From: Nitrososphaerales archaeon TH526 | Lineage (GTDB): Archaea; Thermoproteota; Nitrososphaeria; Nitrososphaerales; Nitrososphaeraceae | Assembly (NCBI GenBank): GCA_014523665.1 | Contig: JAATVR010000669.1 | Span: 1-6,314, forward strand | DNA length: 6,314 nucleotides | Direction: 5' to 3' | Part shown: positions 1-5,323 of the stretch, one piece after another | How positions within the stretch are numbered: the first letter of the stretch is position 1 | Layout of the letters: each line of letters begins with the position of its first letter | The notes under the pieces: generated by a model | The model's database searches: none | Seen by the model: only the letters and a program-made list of their open reading frames with translations | What the model was told of the DNA's origin: nothing | Program-made: the position numbers and the translations under genes

Positions 1-61
1 ATAAGTTTTGATTAACTTTGTTATCTACCTTGGCTGGACGCTTCTATATCTTATTATTTAG

Positions 62-346
62 ATCTCTTGTATAAAAACTTCTGCAATCTGTTGTGCTGCA
101 CAAGGTTGTTATCTGTTTGAAGGCCTTCCAGTACCCTTTGCCAAGGAACACAAGGCAATGCTAGCACACTGTAAAGAACTAATGGAGTACCAAAATGGGT
201 TTATGGCTATTCATCCTAGATTCAATAAACTAATCACTGCCCTTAGAACTGCTGTAGAAAATGGTGAGGGTATGCTAGACAAGGAAGCAACGTCATTTGA
301 TGATTGTTTTGATAGTTTCAGGTTGTCTCTCCAGTTCTGGCATTAG
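62..346 (+). pseudogene. C-terminal remnant of a terminase large subunit-like protein (copy 1)
   Basis: Seen: the frame is open from 62, just after an in-frame TAG at 59-61, to a TAG at 344-346. It has no plausible start until an internal ATG at 158. Coding-like sequence clearly begins before that ATG (GLPVPFAKEHKAM at about 122-160), so the gene has lost its 5' part rather than starting at 158. The final part reads KLITALRTA, then LDKEATSFDDCFDSFRLSL, then QFWH. Family knowledge: a basic helix followed by an acidic DD..FD..R motif near the C terminus resembles the last acidic motif of the RNase H-like nuclease domain of phage terminase large subunits, which cut DNA during packaging. Copies 2 and 3 carry the same ending. 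Terminase identity is inference from motif order; the ATPase half is absent, so this fragment cannot package DNA. It could instead be another viral nuclease. The family relationship among the three copies is firmer than the functional name. Confidence 0.6.
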
Positions 347-351
347 TCCGT
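332..351 (+). repeat. Terminase 3'-end repeat, copy 1
   Basis: CAGTTCTGGCATTAGTCCGT. Its 20 bases are identical to 778-797, and its 14-base core TTCTGGCATTAGTC (335-348) recurs at 1681-1694. It encodes QFWH-stop and continues five bases beyond the TAG, so protein conservation alone does not explain the identity. Confidence 0.8.
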
Positions 352-452
352 CGTATCATAAAGATAAGCAGCAAATAAAGGGCCAGAATATTACATCATA
401 CTTCTATAATACTCCGGCTTCTTTTCGTCTATCTGTCCTTGTTGTTTATTAG

Positions 453-614
453 CTAGGTGTAGCAGGTAGAGCAACGGCCGCCTGATGCAACTGCTTCCTG
501 AGTGCCTAAAGTTCCTAACACTACTGAGACGATTGCAACCACTGCAAGGCTTATGAATATCACATATCCTGGATGTGCCGCTATTGAATGGATCAGTCTT
601 TGCTTTATGCTCAT
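453..614 (-). CDS. Small single-pass membrane protein, 53 residues, function unknown
   Basis: Seen: on the minus strand ATG at 614-612 opens 53 codons ending in TAG at 455-453. The first 17 residues (MSIKQRLIHSIAAHPG...) are polar or basic. Residues 18-35 (VIFISLAVVAIVSVVLGT) form one strong transmembrane helix. The tail is glycine/alanine-rich and ends GGRCSTCYT, containing a CxxC pair. A GTG three codons earlier (623-621) follows directly after a stop and is a possible alternative start. There is no clear Shine-Dalgarno sequence, but a TATA-like box lies about 32-37 bases upstream of the ATG. The positive N terminus followed by the helix predicts cytoplasmic N, outside C. It sits between two terminase-like remnants and converges on copy 1, so a virion or membrane-associated viral role is possible but unproven. 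I do not recognise the family. Confidence 0.55.
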   Translation of the reverse strand: MSIKQRLIHSIAAHPGYVIFISLAVVAIVSVVLGTLGTQEAVASGGRCSTCYT

Positions 615-645
615 TATGGTCACTTATAATGGCCGATTTTCTTTC

Positions 646-651
646 ATATAG
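646..651 (-). promoter_or_regulatory. Possible archaeal TATA box for the 53-residue membrane protein
   Basis: The minus strand reads CTATAT here, 32-37 bases upstream of the ATG at 614. That spacing would give a short 5' leader of about ten bases, common in archaea. A six-base AT match is weak evidence. Confidence 0.25.
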
Positions 652-679
652 ATGACTACACAACGATAACTAGGAGTAA

Positions 680-792
680 AAACTATTAGTTAACCTTCAG
701 ATTCCACTTAGAGTGAGATTCCTAGATATGGAAACAACTAACACAACGTCCTCTTCGATAATTTTACACTGGCTTTGCAGTTCTGGCATTAG
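680..792 (+). pseudogene. C-terminal remnant of a terminase large subunit-like protein (copy 2)
   Basis: Seen: in the frame starting at 680 the sequence reads KLLVNLQ..., then FLDMETTN at about 719-742. It continues one frame over as LFDNFTLALQFWH to a TAG at 790-792. This parallels copy 1 (KLITALR..., MLDKEATS, CFDSFRLSLQFWH). Between the LD codon pair and the following [FC]FD, copy 2 has one base fewer than copy 1, so a single-base deletion around 740-755 explains the frame change. Only about 37 codons remain and there is no start. The stop overlaps the stop of the convergent gene at 789-1319 (shared TTAG). It is inferred to be a non-functional relic of the same family as copies 1 and 3. 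Sequence divergence from copy 1 is high except in the last 20 bases, so it is not a recent exact duplication. Confidence 0.6.
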
Positions 793-797
793 TCCGT
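778..797 (+). repeat. Terminase 3'-end repeat, copy 2
   Basis: Identical over 20 bases to 332-351. It contains the overlapping convergent stops: TAG on the plus strand (790-792) and TAA on the minus strand (791-789). Confidence 0.8.
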
Positions 798-1319
798 AGA
801 CTTTGATTTAGAATGTGCTTCTTTGCCCTTATTATATGCCTCTTCAATCCTCTTCAATGCTCCAATACCCCTATCCTCATCCATCTCATGGTTTGCACTT
901 GCATCAAGGAATCCTAGGAAGTAACAAAGATTTAACGTCATGCTCAATAGCCGCATTGGAGGTGCTTCCGAATATTTCAGGTTCCTCCTTACACCTATGA
1001 ACTCACCATTTGAATCCTTCAGAATCGATTCGTAAGGATCCAACTTTTCAGTCAGCCTTCTGAACTCCTCAATAGATTTTACATGAATGACTTGGCCTTC
1101 AGCGTCCTCGAACTTGAGTGTCGAGTCCTTTGGATAAGGTCTCCACGTCTCTTCCTGTAACTCATCCGCAGTTTCAAAAGAGATCTTGTTTATTACAGGC
1201 ATGACTTCGTCTTGCCATAGTTGCTCGTCTATCTTATCTACACAGTTCTTTCCTGTAACAGCGCTCTTAACACAGAGCGTCCTCTGTAGTCTATCAAAAT
1301 GTCTTTGAAAATCAATCAT
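789..1319 (-). CDS. Hypothetical soluble protein, 176 residues
   Basis: Seen: ATG at 1319-1317, TAA at 791-789, with no internal stop. The N-terminal third (MIDFQRHFDRLQ...) is helical and charged. The middle has acidic and aromatic segments (EETWRPYPKDSTLKFEDAEG). A helical stretch SIEEFRRLTEKLDPYE follows, then a short hydrophobic patch MTLNLCYFLGFLD near residue 130. The tail is lysine/serine-rich (KGKEAHSKSKSTD). There is no signal peptide and no full-length membrane helix, so it is probably cytoplasmic. I recognise no domain. It is one of the few long uninterrupted frames here and so may still be functional. The last codons (ACG GAC TAA) lie inside the repeat at 778-797, so the 3' end is convergent with and overlaps terminase copy 2. 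A short ORF just upstream overlaps its start, so the true N terminus may be longer if a frameshift is present. Confidence 0.6.
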   Translation of the reverse strand: MIDFQRHFDRLQRTLCVKSAVTGKNCVDKIDEQLWQDEVMPVINKISFETADELQEETWRPYPKDSTLKFEDAEGQVIHVKSIEEFRRLTEKLDPYESILKDSNGEFIGVRRNLKYSEAPPMRLLSMTLNLCYFLGFLDASANHEMDEDRGIGALKRIEEAYNKGKEAHSKSKSTD

Positions 1320-1395
1320 GTGACGTAAAGTAAGATCTAAGAATATCTGGCTTTCTATCTACCCATTCGCGGTATTCGCTACAGTACAAGATCAT
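1312..1395 (-). CDS. Possible 27-residue upstream ORF or displaced N terminus of the 176-residue protein
   Basis: The minus strand from ATG at 1395 reads MILYCSEYREWVDRKPDILR and ends in TGA at 1314-1312. It overlaps the downstream start by eight bases (ATGATTGA). The composition is protein-like and the overlap would suit translational coupling. Alternatively it is the 5' end of the 176-residue gene, separated by a +1 shift. No ribosome binding site is visible, and the ORF is short enough to be chance. Confidence 0.25.
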   Translation of the reverse strand: MILYCSEYREWVDRKPDILRSYFTSHD

Positions 1396-1409
1396 CGTGA
1401 ATGGACTGA

Positions 1410-1692
1410 TATCACCTGTTCTTTAAGTGTACAGATGCACTTGCAGAAACCAATGCGATGATTCACACAACTGTTCGCCTATTATATGAATATGACATTG
1501 GATTTGATAATCGATGTAGAATCTTCGTAAACGGCGCTAATCCTTACTTACTATCCCCGTTAACTGGTCAAGATTCAATATCGAACTTCCCACTGACAAG
1601 AGCACATTTGTCCTAGACCGGTTGTTCCTATTCTAGACAACCAAGATGACCTATTCGATGCTGTCAGTGCGTCCTTATTATTCTGGCATTAG
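1410..1692 (+). pseudogene. Rearranged remnant of a terminase large subunit-like protein (copy 3)
   Basis: Seen: after a TGA at 1407-1409 one frame reads ...TDALAETNAMIHTTVRLL, then YEYDIGFDNRCRIFVNGANP, to about 1545. Further on, in another frame, the last codons read LDNQDDLFDAVSASLLFWH-TAG (about 1633-1692). CRIFVNGANP resembles the beta strand carrying an aspartate (here Asn) in terminase nuclease domains. The ending matches copies 1 and 2 in motif (DDLFDA...FWH). The gap between the GANP and LD..DDLFD motifs is only about 90 bases, much less than a complete domain should need given copy 1, and it crosses at least two frame changes. Some internal sequence is therefore deleted. This copy keeps a part of the domain that copies 1 and 2 have lost. 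Family membership is well supported by the shared ending; the function is inferred. Confidence 0.55.
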
Positions 1693-1694
1693 TC
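1681..1694 (+). repeat. Terminase 3'-end repeat, copy 3 (core only)
   Basis: TTCTGGCATTAGTC is identical to 335-348 and 781-794. The preceding codons (TTA instead of CAG) and the following bases (TAAG instead of CGT) differ, which delimits the shared core to 14 bases. Confidence 0.7.
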
Positions 1695-1717
1695 TAAGCG
1701 ATACGCGTTATTGGGCC

Positions 1718-2401
1718 TTAGGGGGTTGTTGGTATAAGAAAATTGCACGTGAAATCTCCTTTCATGACTCGTTCTTGCGGAGTAATGCTATCAGATCTAG
1801 GGGCCAAGCGTGTCACGTGGACATGCGGATCTGAAGTTTTGCCAGACATATCAATTCCACCTATAATGTCGCCCTGCTTAACTGCATCATTTATGGAAGG
1901 TCTGAACCACGGAGTGACATGAGAATAGATAGTAATATAGCCATCTTTTCCTTTGATGATCACGCTGTTGGCCACAACATCACCAGGTTTTCTGGTAGAG
2001 TCTAAACCTATTACGACTCCATCCTCCATAGCATATACAGGTTCTCCTACCTCGTTTGGAGCGCTGGTATGGATGTCGACACCAGTATGAAATTTCTTGG
2101 GATCAGGATCGGAGCTACAGGATTTGCCTAAGTAACAGTTAGATTTAGTCGCAAACATGCAAGGTGGATATTTGTGCGGCTCATTTTCTGACTTCGGTTT
2201 GAGAGGGACTTACTGTGGGTTGGTATCTGGCCATGGTATTTTATCTATTCCCTCTTGCATCTTATCCCCTAATGCCCCGCCAAGTTCGAATCCTTGAGCC
2301 AACAATTTTGACACATTTAACGAAGAAAATATCCCAAAAAACAGAGTGACCGCAAGAACTACACCTGTTATATCATTATGCTTCTTTGTTACTCCTGTCA
2401 A
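1718..2401 (-). pseudogene. Membrane-anchored M23 (LytM-like) metallopeptidase interrupted by an in-frame TAA
   Basis: Seen: one minus-strand frame runs from a TTG at 2401-2399 to TAA at 1720-1718 and is broken only by TAA at 2212-2210 (codon 64). Codons 1-63 carry a lysine-containing N terminus, a hydrophobic segment (GVVLAVTLFFGIFSSL, about 13-28) and a linker ending IPWPDTNPQ. After the stop the frame continues VPLKPKSENEPHK and on into an M23 domain, with internal ATG at 2158 (codon 82). Key residues by codon: H105 and D109 (HTGVD), H161 (YSHV), H193 and H195 (HVH). Family knowledge: HxxxD plus the second His of HxH bind zinc, and the other two His assist catalysis; M23 enzymes usually cut peptidoglycan cross-bridges. 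All key residues are intact, so the domain could be active if made from 2158, but it would then lack its export signal. CAA to TAA is the simplest lesion. Targets in an archaeon are unclear: another cell's wall or a surface protein. Confidence 0.75.
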
Positions 2402-2542
2402 GAACTCAAACTTTGTGAGACCGTCCTACCTAATAAGAATACCCAGTAATACAGAGTATAGACAAGGAGAAAAAATAGCTACAAATCCATAAAATTGCTT
2501 TGACAGAATGATGTTCATACCTTTCAGTAGCAGTGCAATATC
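2402..2542. promoter_or_regulatory. Divergent intergenic region between the M23 gene and the surface-protein gene
   Basis: About 140 AT-rich bases separate two TTG-initiated divergent genes, so promoters for both should lie here. CCATAAAATTG near 2488-2498 is the best TATA-like stretch for the rightward gene, but it is about 50 bases from the start, and I see no convincing operator. The start at 2543 is fixed by an in-frame TAG at 2528-2530. Confidence 0.3.
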
Positions 2543-3809
2543 TTGAAATCTGCCTTTCCTTTAATAGTGCTATTTGCCTCCTTAGCTTTTCTAGTCCTCA
2601 TCCCTACTTTCATTCGACCTGCATCTGGGCATTACAGTATTAGTTTGCAAACTGACAATACTAAGTACGTTGTCGGCACACCCATTAGGGCCTCTGTTCA
2701 AGCGTTTGACCCTTCCACTGGCACGCTGAACCAACCAATTCCCGTCATACTAACTTTGAGACAGTTAACTGAAGCATATCAGTATCCGTTTGACAGGTAT
2801 CTGTATCCCACTGTCATTTATGGAGATAGAGATATAAGCACTGTGAGTACGTTAGTAGGAAACGGAACAACCAGTGTGCTTATTGCATCACCAACATCTC
2901 CAGGTGATTACGTGCTTTTCGCTCGCGTACCTTTCGTGAGTTATGATGGAAGCATACAACAACCTGTAACCGAAATAGAAATCCAAATCCAAGAATTGTT
3001 CGCAACACGGACATTCGAGATTTTGTTTATAGGTTTGGGAATAGGATTTGTGGGGCTAGCTATAGTGATTGTCAAGGCACCCAGGTCTACAAGTGAGGGC
3101 ACTTCTGGTGGCCAGGGTTTCAAGAATCTACGTTTTACCGTAAGTTATATGATGTATCACATCGTCCACTAAGCGAGCGCACCTACTCACTCTTTCGTTT
3201 TGTTTTTCTAAGTATTATAGCAGGTACTTTGCTGATCGCATTTGCATTAACAGATGTGCAGATTGCGTCTATTTCACCATTGGGTCTAATCATAAAATCT
3301 GGAAATGGAACTAGTCCTCTCACAGATAATCAGTGGGTAATAAACTTCGGCGGCATAGCAACTAACGGTTACTCTACAGGGGTTCAGGTTCCGGTTAGTG
3401 TTGTCATTTTTGGTATTGCAGGGGGTATCTCCGATTTCTGTACTATACTGCCACAGAAGAACGAGAATTAAACAAAATCACGTCGGCCTCAGGAGCAGCA
3501 AGCCCACCAGACACGTCAAAAAAAGAACTTCCTTTTTTTGAAACGCTAAAAGACCTATCGTTATTTTTCCTATCTCCACTGCTAGCAATAGCAGTTTGGT
3601 TAGTTCTGACGCAGGGAGGCATGACAAGTACTTTTACACTTGCAGCGGTAAGTTTCACAGTGGGTTTAGTTACTAGGGAGGTCGTCCAGGCGCTCATTGG
3701 TTTCGTGCGTTCTAAAGTTTCTCCCTCTGAACGGAAGGAGACAAGTAGCACAGCAGCAGCCAGCAGTAGCAAGCCAGCAAGGCAGCAAGGCAGCAAGACA
3801 GATAGATAA
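2543..3809 (+). pseudogene. Surface/membrane protein with N-terminal beta domain and several membrane helices, two frameshifts
   Basis: Seen: TTG at 2543 starts a signal peptide (LIVLFASLAFLVLIPTF, cleavage likely near PASG-HYS). A beta-rich ectodomain follows (SLQTDNTKYVVGTPIRASV...) that resembles Ig-like or macroglobulin MG2-type folds, then a helix (FEILFIGLGIGFVGLAIVIV). This frame stops at 3170-3172. A continuation in the next frame, readable from about 3115, gives ESTFYRKLYD..., SIIAGTLLIAFAL, an extracellular-looking NG-rich loop and VVIFGIAGG. At the run of five G (3421-3425) the frame changes again to YLRFLYYTA..., two more helices (LSPLLAIAVWLVL, FTLAAVSFTVGLV) and a Ser/Ala/Lys-rich tail ending TAA at 3807-3809. 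Both shifts look like one lost base; restoring two bases gives exactly 423 codons. The function is unknown. A cell-surface receptor, adhesin or channel-like role is inference. Sequencing error in homopolymers is a real alternative to decay. Confidence 0.65.
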
Positions 3810-3812
3810 TAA
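3799..3812 (+). repeat. Start of duplicated leader, copy 1
   Basis: CAGATAGATAATAA is identical to 4815-4828. In both places it is followed by AGTG[AT]G-AGGC-like bases, then ATTCAAATAA, then a helix-turn-helix remnant, so a block of leader plus gene was duplicated. Here the first bases overlap the 3' end of the surface-protein gene. Confidence 0.6.
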
Positions 3813-3845
3813 GAGTGAGGCACTTTATTAATAACAACTCAAAAT

Positions 3846-3851
3846 AGGAGG
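3846..3851 (+). promoter_or_regulatory. Shine-Dalgarno sequence of HTH copy 1
   Basis: A perfect AGGAGG sits just before the first HTH-like frame, about where a start codon would be expected near 3858-3863. No ATG remains (ATAACG instead of the ATAATG seen in copy 2), suggesting the start codon was lost. Confidence 0.45.
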
Positions 3852-4038
3852 CATTCAAATAACGAGGTCAGGCAATCACAGATTGATTGGCGTAGACAAA
3901 GATATTGGAGTTAACAGTCGATGGTTATTCAAACAGGGAAATAACTGCTGTACCTATAGCCGAATATCATCCGTAACATTCGTAACAACTGTAACATTTT
4001 GCAGTGGGAATGTTGCGGATAGTGCTGTCATCCCATAG
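3852..4038 (+). pseudogene. Degraded helix-turn-helix protein (copy 1)
   Basis: Seen: frame one reads HSNNEVRQSQIDWRRQRYWS and stops at TAA 3912-3914. A second frame reads LTVDGYSNREITAV... and stops at 3975-3977. A third, overlapping frame reads SRISSVTFVTTVTF and ends at TAG 4036-4038. Together they resemble a complete helix-turn-helix: DG[YF]..REI (helix 1), then a turn, then ISS-T recognition helix. Copy 2 at 4868 has the same ordered motifs (QSQILWRQ, LAADGFTEREIAAHLKMS). Family knowledge: such domains occur in LuxR/sigma-like regulators and in terminase small subunits. Given the terminase-like relics nearby, a packaging small subunit is as likely as a transcription factor. At least two indels and loss of the start make this copy non-functional. 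Confidence 0.5.
3972..3998 (+). repeat. Three tandem 9-base near-repeats
   Basis: CGTAACATT, CGTAACAAC and TGTAACATT lie end to end. AATGTTGCG at 4009-4017 is an inverted match with one mismatch. They could be an operator or iteron-like cluster upstream of the gene at 4083. They also lie in the recognition-helix part of the HTH relic (SVTFVTTVTF), so they may simply be old coding sequence. Confidence 0.4.
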
Positions 4039-4041
4039 AAG

Positions 4042-4047
4042 TTATAT
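4042..4047 (+). promoter_or_regulatory. Possible archaeal TATA box for the gene at 4083
   Basis: TTATAT lies 36-41 bases before the ATG at 4083, the spacing expected for a short-leader archaeal transcript. An inverted repeat AGCCC (4057-4061) and GGGCT (4074-4078) with a 12-base loop follows, directly before the start codon. Confidence 0.35.
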
Positions 4048-4082
4048 GCTATATCAAGCCCCTAATATGGGAAGGGCTGAAA

Positions 4083-4652
4083 ATGGCCGAAAATGTCTAT
4101 ATCACTATCGCCGCAGCAATAATAGGTGGTGTCGCAGCCTCTTGGGGATTCATCCAGGCCCGCTGGAGGAAGTATTACTTTGAAAAGTAGATACTAAGTG
4201 AGTTAGAAGAGTTAAGTCCATCCATTGTAGAAAAAACTGACGGGAAGTTGCAATCACACTTCAACAAGAAATTTATACACAAACAAATCATCTTCGAAGA
4301 TCCAGCACAAAATCCTGAACTCATATTCAGCATTGATCCTAAACTTCTATATCACATTAATCAGCTATGGAGTGCGTTTGAAAGGAATGACGTAAATGAA
4401 TGGTTCAGGCATTTGGCATTTCTGGCATTTACGCCGAATAAAGGACCTCAACCTAAAGGAGCACCACTTGCAGAAACACCTAAGTATGATAAGAAAAAAG
4501 AGATTAGAGAGGCTTATTATGAATGGTTAGGAGTTATTAAAAAATATGATTATGATTATAACCCACCAGTTAATAACTTTCAGTTCAAGATTCCCGGTAT
4601 TACAGACAACTTTCAGATAAGACAAGGACAGAAACCTGCTACAAACATCTAA
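4083..4652 (+). pseudogene. Membrane-anchored protein of unknown function, interrupted by in-frame TAG
   Basis: Seen: ATG at 4083 follows a purine-rich GGGAAGGGCTGAAA. The frame encodes MAENVYITIAAAIIGGVAAS, then WGFIQARWRKYYFEK, and meets TAG at 4188-4190. It then continues without another stop (ILSELEELSPSIVEKTDGK...) to TAA at 4650-4652; a TTG at 4248 would be the first plausible restart. The total is 190 codons. Residues 6-25 form one membrane helix followed by a basic stretch, so a cytoplasmic soluble domain is likely. That domain has EDPAQNP, LWSAFERNDVNEWFRHLAFLAF, a Pro/Gly hinge and a tyrosine/asparagine-rich segment (KKYDYDYNPPVNNF). I recognise no family. A Gln CAG to TAG change is the simplest lesion. 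Amber read-through is possible in principle, but the neighbouring TAA interruption elsewhere argues for decay. Confidence 0.6.
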
Positions 4653-4692
4653 GGACACGTAATACTCTACTACAGAATCAAAAACCCAAGAA

Positions 4693-4821
4693 ATGACCCA
4701 CCCAGATTATGAACTAGAAATACCCACCCCACCCAGATTTTGTGAAAAAATATGCTGGTAAGAGTTAGGCCAAGGATTGGAAGAAGCAATAATAAAAGGA
4801 GCAATCTACAGCAGCAGATAG
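4693..4821 (+). pseudogene. Possible very small gene interrupted by in-frame TAA
   Basis: The ATG at 4693 reads MTHPDYELEIPTPPRFCEKI, then CW and TAA (4759-4761). The same frame continues ELGQGLEEAIIKGAIYSSR to TAG at 4819-4821. Both halves look protein-like, the second as an amphipathic helix, and together would make a 42-position product. It also contains a 12-base direct repeat CCCACCCAGATT (4697-4708 and 4728-4739). There is no recognised family. It is short, so it may be chance; the rest of 4653-4860 holds nothing else I can support except the duplicated leader. Confidence 0.3.
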
Positions 4822-4828
4822 ATAATAA
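4815..4828 (+). repeat. Start of duplicated leader, copy 2
   Basis: CAGATAGATAATAA is identical to 3799-3812. The following bases to about 4912 match the copy-1 leader and HTH start patchily (ATTCAAATAA at 4854-4863, GCAATC at 4869-4874, CTTTGGAG near 4900). Confidence 0.6.
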
Positions 4829-4867
4829 AGTGTGAAGCATCTAACAATAATCACATTCAAATAATGA

Positions 4868-5177
4868 AGCAATCGAAAAGAGATTAATCAAAGTCAGATA
4901 CTTTGGAGACAGAACCAGCTTTTGCAGTTAGCAGCAGATGGATTTACAGAAAGGGAGATCGCTGCACATCTAAAGATGTCAGATACTACTATTCGAGACC
5001 TAATATTACTGAAGCAACAAGCAATATTGATCTCGCAAAACAGAGACAAGTTTTGTGAATTCTGGTTATGGGCAGAGAGAATATGAAAACTTGAAAATGG
5101 AATCGGTCAGAACTAGCCTATATTTACACCACGATAGGAATCGTCGGAGTATAGATGGTTACGACCAGATACCATAA
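4868..5177 (+). pseudogene. Helix-turn-helix DNA-binding protein (copy 2), frameshifted
   Basis: Seen: the frame at 4868 reads SNRKEINQSQILWRQNQ, LLQLAADGFTEREIAAHLKM, SDTTIRDLILLKQQAI and stops at TGA 5084-5086. Its natural ATG is probably 4864-4866, but that frame hits TAA after seven codons, so an indel separates the start from the HTH. From about 5045 another frame reads GYGQREYENLKMESVRTSLY to TAA 5175-5177 and may be the original C-terminal part. The core is a canonical helix-turn-helix: DGFTEREIAAHL, turn KMSD, recognition helix TTIRDLILL. It is better preserved than copy 1. The role could be a transcription regulator or a terminase small subunit; the sequence does not decide. It is likely non-functional because of the 5' and 3' shifts, although the HTH itself is intact. 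Confidence 0.55.
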
Positions 5178-5323
5178 AATACACGGCGACACGATTGCTA
5201 GGCTTTAGCGTTTATTGATTATTATGAATGTCATAACCTACTATTAATCTGGAGTGAATTTGGATATTATCTGGAACAATGGATTTATGTGACCTCTGGA
5301 CATAGTATTATGACGAATAAAAC
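5178..5323. other. Short region with no supported gene
   Basis: AT-rich. A stop-free frame at 5202-5327 (ALAFIDYYECHNLLLIWSEF...) has no start codon and ends with a TGA overlapping the GTG at 5324. It may be a relic or chance. Confidence 0.3.

Noticed and set aside
391..663. 90-codon minus-strand ORF over the small membrane gene
   Set aside because: Its composition is not protein-like (many His, Cys, Ser and Arg with no domain), and the 453-614 frame gives a clear membrane helix.
815..1000. Plus-strand ORF opposite the 176-residue gene
   Set aside because: It is antisense to a longer coherent frame and has a low-complexity shadow composition.
2281..2296. T-arm-like CAAG-TTCGAATC-CTTG, reminiscent of a tRNA
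   Set aside because: No acceptor, D or anticodon arms fit around it, and it lies in the coding sequence of the M23 N terminus.
3443..3823. 126-codon minus-strand ORF
   Set aside because: It is antisense to the third segment of the surface-protein gene, which has convincing membrane helices continuous with the earlier segments.
4420..4429. TTCTGGCATT, a fourth partial match to the terminase-end repeat
   Set aside because: It lacks the TAGTC part, lies in a different reading context (inside AFLAF of the 4083 gene) and has no terminase-like codons before it.
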